Both the position numbers and the translations under genes were made by a program. Source: Candidatus Aenigmatarchaeota archaeon (lineage in GTDB: Archaea; Aenigmatarchaeota; Aenigmatarchaeia; PWEA01; B50-G16). Taken from it: a DNA stretch of 20,281 nucleotides. Shown in pieces: positions 14,803-20,281 of this stretch. The DNA lies in the NCBI GenBank assembly GCA_003663345.1, contig QMZU01000002.1, forward strand, positions 1 to 20,281. Reading direction: 5' to 3'. Below the pieces are notes generated by a model. The model was not told where the DNA came from. It worked only from the letters and a program-made list of their open reading frames with translations, and searched no databases. Numbering within the stretch: position 1 is the first letter of the stretch; each line of letters starts with the position of its first letter.

Positions 14803-17800
14803 TTATTTAAGCCTCTCTATCTCTTTTTTAAGCCTCTCTATCTCGTCCTCAAATCTTCTCCTTCTGTATCTTCTGAATACTAGGAGAATCAAAACCACAA
14901 CCACCAGTATGAGAAGAAGTGGAAGATAACCTATCACAAGAGCGGTTTTCTCACAGTTCACGAACATCTCCTTTCTATCCGAGAGTATCGTTGTGAACTC
15001 CTTTCTGAACCTTGCCAGCACCACGTATCTTCCGGACGGCATGGAACCTATATCAAAGACCCTGGTTATCTTAACACTCTCACCCTCACCGATGTTTCCT
15101 ATCTCGATTAGGTCCAGATAAGCCGTCTCTGATGGATTCTCGGCATTGTAAACCTCTACCTCCACATATGAACCACTTTCATTACCGGAGGGAACTATGA
15201 AAACCGTTATCTCAACCCTGTCATCACATCCGTATTCAAGGGAATTGAGTGAAACTATCATCACCGGTGGGGTTTCCAGATACTTTATGACCAGGTTGAG
15301 CCTTTCCCCTCCATCGATGTCACCTATCAGAACCTCCTTTCCGGACCCGACCTTCAGGGGATTTCCATTCACATAAACCTCCAGAATCCTTTTCTCATCT
15401 TCAAATTCATAATAAAGGTTTCTGTATTCCATTGAACCGAAGTTCTCCACAGTCAGATTCAGGAGAAAAACAACAGCCGTTCCGTTGGATTCAAGAATAT
15501 CCAACCTTCTTTTTGTTTCAAGAGCCGGCGGTGTTTGGATCTCCAGTATGAACTCTCTCTCTTCGTTCGGACCGAGTTGGAGAGGGATGCTCACATATGT
15601 TATGTTCCCCTTCTTCATCTCGAGTGATGTGCTTGTCTGTGTTCCTCCCACCTCAATCCATCTCACACTCAAAGAATCCCCTGGAACATCGAAATCAAGA
15701 ACATCCTCCATACTCACCTCATTCGGGTTGTGGACCCATATTCTCTTTATCCACTTAACAGGTCTTCCGACCACCGCCCTTCCCTGCTCCCATTCACCTT
15801 CCCTGATTTCGAACACCTCAAGCCTTCCGTAGGGTCTCCTTATCGGTGTGTACATATCCTCGAACATTATCTTGTCCTCATAGAAATTGTAACCCATCAT
15901 TCTGGTTATTATGTAATTGGTCCCGTACGGAATTTCTGCCCTGAACCTTATCCTTATCATATCACCATCGTAAAGATGTATGCCGTCACCGTAAACCCCT
16001 CCTGGTGGTACGTATTTATCCACAAGATATTCATGGTATCTCTCCCCACCTATTGATACAAATCCTCTGTCCACCACAACGTAATCCCTGTCCTTTGCCA
16101 GTTCTGTCCATGATGAGGTGGTACTGCTGTATATTTCCAGAGCCACGGAATCCTCCAGAACCCTTCCATCTCCTGGAATGTAGAGGTAGAACTTTATCTC
16201 CTTCACGCCCCTCCTTCCTGTATCGATTATCCTGCCAATGGCCTCCACACTCACCGTATTTGCCGCCGTCAGATATGCATCAACATTCTCCTTCACTATA
16301 TCCGAATATGCGGGTGCCGCACCGCCACCTCCACCTCCTGCTGTAGGAGCCTCTTCCGATGGCGCACCTGTTCCCGGAACCGTGAGGGTATAGGATGCTG
16401 TTTCTGTTTCCGGTGTGCCGGTCTCTGTCCATACCTTACTGGTTTGGGAGAAGAAATAGCTTTCTGAAGAGCTCTTGGAAGAACCGGTAAGGGTATAATT
16501 CACAATCAGAAAATCGTTCTGTTCCATCACACCTCCCAGGGCATCCCCCAGATCAACCGTTACGTTCACATAGCCATCCAATGGCCCCGCATTTACAGCA
16601 TCTATCAGCGCAAAGGAGGTTATATCATAACTGGAGCCGTTGTTGAAGAAGACCCCGATGTTACTCACACTCCAGGAGTTCTGCGAACCGCTCTGTGAGA
16701 GGCGCGGTATCACAGAATAGATGTTTACAGCATCAACCGAGAGGTTTATATGACCCAGATGAACCACCTTATCCTCTATTTTGAGTACGGTTCCACTCTC
16801 ACTGTTCGACTCGAGTGAAGCGGTTTTATCGGCAAATATATCCATCTGTTTGAGCTCCGGCATCAGGAGGGTGCTTCTGCTTCTTGCTGTGGTGAAGCTC
16901 GGACCCCACACCACTTCCCAGTCGAATGAGGGGCTGTAGTAATCAGGTTTCTCTGAAGAGCCTGTATCGTACTGTGAAGTCTGAAGGGTTTCTCCTGGTG
17001 CCAGGGTTGTTTCCTGAGTGGAGGAGAGGACGGGTGTATTATCACCCACTCTGTACAGCTCCCAGCCGTGAACTATATAGGTGAGATACCTGGCGGTGTT
17101 CTTCAGAAATCCTCTGACGAGCCATGTCCCTCTCTTGACCATATCTATTCCCTCCCTCACGGGACCGCGCGCGAATCTATCGATAATGGATACACCGGAA
17201 AAAGTTGAGGACTGTGAGTATTCAGAAACCGTCCCTCCCTCATCCAGCTCTGCGACAAGACCCGTGTCATCGTAGTTGATCCCGGATGTTATGTTTGCAT
17301 AGAAACCGATCCACACATAACCGCTTATACCACTTCCGATTATTCTGTCATTGAAGCCATCGCCGTCAGAATCCACAAGTGTTGGTGTGAAGTACGGACT
17401 GTGGGGGTTGAAAAGGTCTGCGGAATCATTATCGCCGAAATTATTCCTCTTCGCCTGAACGGTCAGGTTCACATTCGAGAGTCCGGTTGCGTTCAAGGTG
17501 AGGTTGAAGAAGAGTGTATTCGTTCCGGAGTGCAGGTCTTTTCCACCATCCAGATTACTGTAATCCAGAGCCATTTCAATGAGTGGAGCAACATTCTCAT
17601 CTATTTCGTAACTCAGAAGACCATAACCGGATGTGGTATCCACGTACATCCTCGTCCTACTTCCCGGTACCGGTGAGGCAGCAACAGCCCTATAGGTTTC
17701 ATTCGATATCAAGTTTGTGTTATCTGTCCCAGATAGTGTTATCCTCACGAACTGCAGCACATCCTCCTGGTTATCCACATAGACCTCCACATATCCTTCT

Positions 17801-17925
17801 CTGGCAGATGATACCAAGGTGCTGTCCGAGAAAGTCGCACTGACGTCCTCGGTGAGATATGCCTGGGGAGAACCCATAACTACTGAAGGAACTAAAAGTA
17901 GCAGCAGGAGAAACATATATCGCAT
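14803..17925 (-). CDS. Type-I membrane surface protein A (tandem paralog)
   Basis: 1040 residues. Signal peptide (about 1-18: M-R-Y-M-F then poly-Leu), then P-Q-A-Y-L-T-E-D-V as in paralog B. Sequon-rich beta ectodomain with a calcium-binding-type loop D-S-D-G-D-G-F-N-D (~185-193), R-E-G-I-D-M (~260), D-W-E-V-V-W (~340), a Gly/Ala/Pro hinge (~523-545), then W-I-K-R-x-W-V-H-N-P-N and T-P-P-A-L-E-T shared with B. TM helix at ~994-1016, followed by R-R-Y-R-R-R-R and a short cytoplasmic coiled coil (I-E-R-L-K-K-E-I-E-R-L-K) that ends the protein. ATG start without Shine-Dalgarno; the transcript is probably leaderless from the palindromic TATA box about 30 bases upstream. It is probably the first gene of the cluster. 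Likely a structural or adhesive surface component; no enzyme motif is seen. Confidence 0.88.
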   Translation of the reverse strand: MRYMFLLLLLLVPSVVMGSPQAYLTEDVSATFSDSTLVSSAREGYVEVYVDNQEDVLQFVRITLSGTDNTNLISNETYRAVAASPVPGSRTRMYVDTTSGYGLLSYEIDENVAPLIEMALDYSNLDGGKDLHSGTNTLFFNLTLNATGLSNVNLTVQAKRNNFGDNDSADLFNPHSPYFTPTLVDSDGDGFNDRIIGSGISGYVWIGFYANITSGINYDDTGLVAELDEGGTVSEYSQSSTFSGVSIIDRFARGPVREGIDMVKRGTWLVRGFLKNTARYLTYIVHGWELYRVGDNTPVLSSTQETTLAPGETLQTSQYDTGSSEKPDYYSPSFDWEVVWGPSFTTARSRSTLLMPELKQMDIFADKTASLESNSESGTVLKIEDKVVHLGHINLSVDAVNIYSVIPRLSQSGSQNSWSVSNIGVFFNNGSSYDITSFALIDAVNAGPLDGYVNVTVDLGDALGGVMEQNDFLIVNYTLTGSSKSSSESYFFSQTSKVWTETGTPETETASYTLTVPGTGAPSEEAPTAGGGGGGAAPAYSDIVKENVDAYLTAANTVSVEAIGRIIDTGRRGVKEIKFYLYIPGDGRVLEDSVALEIYSSTTSSWTELAKDRDYVVVDRGFVSIGGERYHEYLVDKYVPPGGVYGDGIHLYDGDMIRIRFRAEIPYGTNYIITRMMGYNFYEDKIMFEDMYTPIRRPYGRLEVFEIREGEWEQGRAVVGRPVKWIKRIWVHNPNEVSMEDVLDFDVPGDSLSVRWIEVGGTQTSTSLEMKKGNITYVSIPLQLGPNEEREFILEIQTPPALETKRRLDILESNGTAVVFLLNLTVENFGSMEYRNLYYEFEDEKRILEVYVNGNPLKVGSGKEVLIGDIDGGERLNLVIKYLETPPVMIVSLNSLEYGCDDRVEITVFIVPSGNESGSYVEVEVYNAENPSETAYLDLIEIGNIGEGESVKITRVFDIGSMPSGRYVVLARFRKEFTTILSDRKEMFVNCEKTALVIGYLPLLLILVVVVLILLVFRRYRRRRFEDEIERLKKEIERLK
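14807..14844. repeat. Two 17-base direct repeats, period 21
   Basis: TTAAGCCTCTCTATCTC occurs at 14807-14823 and again at 14828-14844. It encodes the repeated E-I-E-R-L-K heptad-like end of surface protein A and includes its stop region, so a seven-codon duplication apparently lengthened the coiled coil. Confidence 0.85.
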
Positions 17926-17955
17926 GGTTTAGATTATTGATTCCATTAAATAAAA

Positions 17956-17965
17956 CTTTATAAAG
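17956..17965. promoter_or_regulatory. Palindromic TATA box in a divergent promoter
   Basis: CTTTATAAAG is a perfect 10-base palindrome. It lies 31 bases from the ATG of surface protein A (minus) and 37 bases from the ATG of the DUF373 gene (plus). Both starts lack a Shine-Dalgarno. Typical archaeal spacing from TATA to transcription start would leave about 9- and 15-base leaders. One box could serve both directions. Confidence 0.6.
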
Positions 17966-18001
17966 GGGAGTTTTTTATTTTTAAACTCACAAAGAATTAT
18001 C

Positions 18002-19030
18002 ATGACCAAGAAAATACTGGTTCTCTGCGTGGACAGGGATGATGATATCGGCAGGAAGACCAGGAAAAAAGGACCATTCATAGGAAGGGAGAAGAATCTT
18101 GAAGTGGCGATTTCCCTTGCACTTGCAGACCCGCAGGATTCTGACTCAAACGCGATATTTGAAGCGATAAAAACATACGATGAACTTAAGAAGGAGAAGA
18201 AGAATGTAGAGGTCGCAACGGTTACGGGAAATCCTGATGTGGGGGTGAAATCCGACGAACTACTAACAGAACAGATAAAGAAGGTTGTGAAGAAGACCGG
18301 TTCTGATAGGATAATACTGGTCTCGGATGGAGCGGAGGATGAGTATATAATACCGCTTATACAGAACTATGGTGAACTTCTATCCGTCAAAAGGGTGGTT
18401 GTGAAACAGAGCGAAAAACTTGAGGGAATGTACTACATGATTCATGATTTCATAAACGATCCCAAAATGGCAAAGATATTTCTCGGTGTTCCAGCACTTT
18501 CCCTCCTTCTTTACGCAATATTTGGAGATGCTGGATGGAGGTTCGTTCTTGGAGGTGTCGGTCTTTATCTTCTCATAAAGGGCTTCCAGCTCGAGGGGTT
18601 CGTGGCATCCATATTTGAGGAGTTGAAAACAGCATTTACAAGCAGAAGGATGTCCTTCTTCTTCTATATGGTGGCAATTCTCATAGGGTTGATAGGTCTG
18701 AAGAGCGGTTACGATTCGATGCTGCCTTTCAGTTCAGCAGACCTCATAGAGGTGACATCCGCATTCATCCACGGCTCCATTGGTTTATTGTTCCTGTCCT
18801 CACTTTCCCTTCTTATGGGCAGGGTTATAGTGAATTATCCAAAGGAGAGAGATATCACAAAATACCTCACATTTGCAGCCCTTGGTTTTGGCCTTTCAAT
18901 AGTTGGGTTTGAGGCCTCAAATGTGGTTCTGAACCCGGAAATCGGCCTCCTCAGGCTATTCGCCGCAATCACCTTCGGTGTGCTGCTTGTTGCTCTCACC
19001 CTCACATTTGAGAGATTCGCGAAAAGGTGA
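18002..19030 (+). CDS. DUF373-family membrane protein
   Basis: 342 residues. The N-terminal ~150 residues are soluble, starting K-I-L-V-L-C-V-D-R-D-D-D-I-G-R-K, which I recognise as the archaeal DUF373 family (PF04123). The region also has V-A-T-V-T-G-N-P-D-V-G and I-I-L-V-S-D-G-A-E-D-E (~104-114), a Rossmann-like alpha/beta pattern with acidic loops. About six TM helices follow, at ~158-175, 178-194, 217-234, 250-274, 287-304 and 316-336. The family is widespread in archaea and has no established function that I know of. It is transcribed divergently from the surface operon through a shared promoter, which may be simple adjacency. An ATG start without Shine-Dalgarno and with a TATA box 37-46 bases upstream suggests a short leader. 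Confidence 0.9.
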   Translation: MTKKILVLCVDRDDDIGRKTRKKGPFIGREKNLEVAISLALADPQDSDSNAIFEAIKTYDELKKEKKNVEVATVTGNPDVGVKSDELLTEQIKKVVKKTGSDRIILVSDGAEDEYIIPLIQNYGELLSVKRVVVKQSEKLEGMYYMIHDFINDPKMAKIFLGVPALSLLLYAIFGDAGWRFVLGGVGLYLLIKGFQLEGFVASIFEELKTAFTSRRMSFFFYMVAILIGLIGLKSGYDSMLPFSSADLIEVTSAFIHGSIGLLFLSSLSLLMGRVIVNYPKERDITKYLTFAALGFGLSIVGFEASNVVLNPEIGLLRLFAAITFGVLLVALTLTFERFAKR

Positions 19031-19049
19031 GACATTTCTTATAAAATAT

Positions 19050-19071
19050 ATTTTTTGAAATATATATTTTT
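19050..19071 (+). terminator. Probable oligo-T terminator after the DUF373 gene
   Basis: T-runs at 19051-19056 and 19066-19070, 20-40 bases after the stop, fit archaeal oligo-T termination. The whole spacer is AT-rich, so this is weak evidence. Confidence 0.35.
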
Positions 19072-19116
19072 ATTTATTTATTAAATTAAATATACTAAAT
19101 AGAATTCATTTTAATA

Positions 19117-19134
19117 AATATTTTATAAAATATT
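19117..19134. other. 18-base perfect palindrome in an AT-rich spacer
   Basis: AATATTTTATAAAATATT reads the same on both strands. Further short perfect palindromes follow at 19140-19151 (AAAAATATTTTT) and 19162-19171 (ATTTTAAAAT). The spacer 19031-19229 is almost free of G and C. It could be a regulator binding site, a cruciform or a DNA-unwinding region. Confidence 0.5.
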
Positions 19135-19189
19135 CTATAAAAAATATTTTTCAGAAATGCTATTTTAAAATGAACATTAAAAAATAAAA

Positions 19190-19197
19190 TATTTAAA
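19190..19197 (+). promoter_or_regulatory. Putative TATA box for the first winged-helix gene
   Basis: TATTTAAA lies 33-40 bases before the TTG start at 19230, which gives a plausible leader of about 10 bases. A second TATA-like CTTATAAAG at 19212-19220 is too close to the TTG start and would only fit a later start (Met21 at 19290). Confidence 0.4.
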
Positions 19198-19229
19198 CCC
19201 CAATACCAATACTTATAAAGGGTGAGTGT

Positions 19230-19556
19230 TTGGGGAACGGTAAGCAGAATATCTTCAAGGAACTCTTTCTGCAGAATAAACCGGCAGAGATGCTTGTATT
19301 CCTCAAAAAAGGGAAAGACCCCAAATACGCCACGCAGGTTTCAAAGGCCGTGGACTGTACCTACTCACATACAATAAAGGTTCTTGATATTTTTGAGAAG
19401 CTCGGTATTGTTGAGTTCACCAAGAAGGGGAGAATAAAACTGATCAAACTCACCTCCTATGGTGAGGATATAGCCCATGACCTTGAGGGATTGATAAGAA
19501 AATTCGAACGTGCCTCACAGGAAAAGAGGAAAAAGAAAGAAGAACCGAAAAAATAA
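19230..19556 (+). CDS. Winged-helix DNA-binding protein
   Basis: 108 residues from a TTG start, with GGGTGAG just upstream as a ribosome site. Residues ~18-85 form a winged helix-turn-helix: a helix at P-A-E-M-L-V-F-L, a recognition pair Y-A-T-Q-V-S-K-A-V-D-C-T-Y-S-H-T-I-K-V-L, then L-G-I-V-E-F and a wing. L-T-S-Y-G-E-D-I-A closes the domain as in MarR/ArsR-like archaeal regulators. The C-terminus is a Lys/Glu-rich tail. It is probably a transcription regulator and its target is unknown. The unusually AT-rich, palindrome-containing spacer immediately upstream is a candidate autoregulatory site (inference). Met21 is an alternative start but would cut into the first helix. Confidence 0.8.
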   Translation: MGNGKQNIFKELFLQNKPAEMLVFLKKGKDPKYATQVSKAVDCTYSHTIKVLDIFEKLGIVEFTKKGRIKLIKLTSYGEDIAHDLEGLIRKFERASQEKRKKKEEPKK

Positions 19557-19784
19557 CTCCACAACGTTTCATTGTAATAAATCGCAGGATTTCCCGTTTT
19601 TCGCCCATTTTTTGCATTACATCACCATGTTTCTGGGGTTCTGGGCTTTCTCAATAATGATACATTGTAAATCATTTTTCAGGGTCAAACTTGAATTTAC
19701 ATTGAAACGCTATGAAGTTTAAATATCCGGAAGACCAAAAATTAAACATTACACCATGATGGGAAAAGGCAAAAAGGTGGTGTT
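19557..19784 (+). promoter_or_regulatory. Intergenic region with dyad motifs and promoter
   Basis: No convincing gene is seen here. CGTTTCATTGTAAT (19565-19578) and TTTACATTGAAACG (19696-19709) form an inverted pair matching at 12 of 14 positions. CATTGTAA recurs at 19663-19670. T-runs at 19597-19601 and 19608-19613 may terminate the upstream gene. TTTAAATA at 19718-19725 is a TATA candidate for the next gene. AAAGGTGGTG at 19773-19782 is its ribosome site. Confidence 0.45.
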
Positions 19785-20243
19785 TTGGAGAAGAAAACTC
19801 CGATAAAGAGTGATACACTCAAGTCAAAGGAATCACTCTACTTCCCATCGGTCCGCGAGGGCAAGTGGAAGAACATTGACCCTGATATAAGGTGGTCACT
19901 TGAAGATGTATTGAATCATGTTTTCCCCAGGGGGTATCAGGAGAGATCCTATGAATACAGTGTGGAGCTGATGAGGTTCATTCTGGATAATCCTAAAGGC
20001 GTGGATAAGAGAATGCTCTCGGAATTCCTGAAAACCCGGAAAATACCGCCCTCGACCCTTTATAATGTCATAATTCCGAAACTCGTGAGATTTGGTTTAT
20101 TGGAGAGGAGAAGGGAACCAAGCCAGTCCAGACCAAGCAAGGGCTGGTATATGGTTCTGAAGCCATCCATTTCTTTCTCTACACACTTGGGGAAGCTCGC
20201 CTCAGAATGGCGCTCTATATACAAAACAGCCGTTTCCGAATGA
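19785..20243 (+). CDS. Winged-helix protein, unrecognised family
   Basis: 152 residues from a TTG start preceded by GGTGGTG. No ATG or GTG occurs upstream in this frame before a stop at 19743. Residues ~59-126 look like a winged helix: a helix at Y-S-V-E-L-M-R-F-I-L, then G-V-D-K-R-M-L-S-E-F-L, the recognition-helix region P-P-S-T-L-Y-N-V-I-I-P-K-L, then F-G-L-L-E-R-R-R-E and a wing ending G-W-Y-M-V-L. The C-terminal helix (S-T-H-L-G-K-L-A-S-E-W-R-S-I-Y) may be a dimerisation or partner-binding element. It is likely DNA-binding. I do not recognise the family; a regulator or a replication/partition initiator are both possible. A 16-codon reading frame starting ATG-ATG at 19756 overlaps the start in another frame. 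Confidence 0.75.
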   Translation: MEKKTPIKSDTLKSKESLYFPSVREGKWKNIDPDIRWSLEDVLNHVFPRGYQERSYEYSVELMRFILDNPKGVDKRMLSEFLKTRKIPPSTLYNVIIPKLVRFGLLERRREPSQSRPSKGWYMVLKPSISFSTHLGKLASEWRSIYKTAVSE

Positions 20244-20253
20244 TTCCCGAGCA

Positions 20254-20276
20254 GTTCCCGAACGAGGTGAGGGAAC
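20254..20276. other. Short hairpin after the winged-helix gene
   Basis: GTTCCC (20254-20259) and GGGAAC (20271-20276) are perfectly complementary around an 11-base loop, and an extra TTCCC lies at 20244-20249. It could be a terminator stem or the start of a regulatory site for the gene beyond the window. The window ends five bases later. Confidence 0.35.
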
Positions 20277-20281
20277 ATAAG

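Noticed and set aside
19627..19722. 31-residue hydrophobic-start small reading frame
   Set aside because: No ribosome site, no clear TM helix or motif, and it overlaps the probable operator/promoter region.

Overview
The window looks archaeal. It has AT-rich TATA boxes 20-30 bases upstream of starts that lack a Shine-Dalgarno, GGTGA/GGAG ribosome sites where genes are coupled, a DUF373-family protein, and large secreted proteins dense in N-x-S/T glycosylation sequons. The Cys motif C-G-N-G-x-C, the helical-hairpin C-termini and the many unfamiliar surface proteins remind me of DPANN-type or related uncultivated archaea. The lineage is not proven by anything here, and there are no rRNA, tRNA or phylogenetic marker genes.

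Layout. Bases 1-1261 (+) carry the 3' part of a surface-protein gene whose beginning lies outside the window. It meets the next gene convergently over a cluster of three hairpin repeats (1048-1307). Bases 1309-17925 are a block of five minus-strand genes that read as one gene cluster. In transcription order they are two tandem paralogous type-I membrane surface proteins (17925-14803 and 14755-11456), a 72-residue single-TM coiled-coil protein (11451-11233), a giant 2909-residue protein (11180-2451) and a coiled-coil protein that overlaps its end (2454-1309). The giant protein joins a signal peptide, a seven-bladed FG-GAP/PQQ-like propeller and about 2000 residues of glycosylation-rich beta domains. 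These are followed by a Cys motif, two stalk domains, one TM helix and a cytoplasmic HerA/FtsK-type motor ATPase. Bases 17926-18001 are a divergent promoter built on a palindromic TATA box. On the other side are a DUF373 membrane protein (18002-19030, +), an extremely AT-rich spacer, and two small winged-helix proteins (19230-19556 and 19785-20243, +).

Working model (inference). The five minus-strand genes encode a cell-surface machine. The ectodomains could contact a partner cell, surface or substrate, and the fused HerA-like ATPase on the inner face could drive transport or remodelling. The 72-residue protein and the two other cytoplasmic coiled coils could assemble or couple the complex. 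The direct fusion of a giant adhesin-like ectodomain to a HerA-type motor is the most striking point in the window, and I know of no characterised system with this architecture. A juxtamembrane stalk domain shared between the giant protein and the partial gene at the window start suggests that the two belong to the same modular family.
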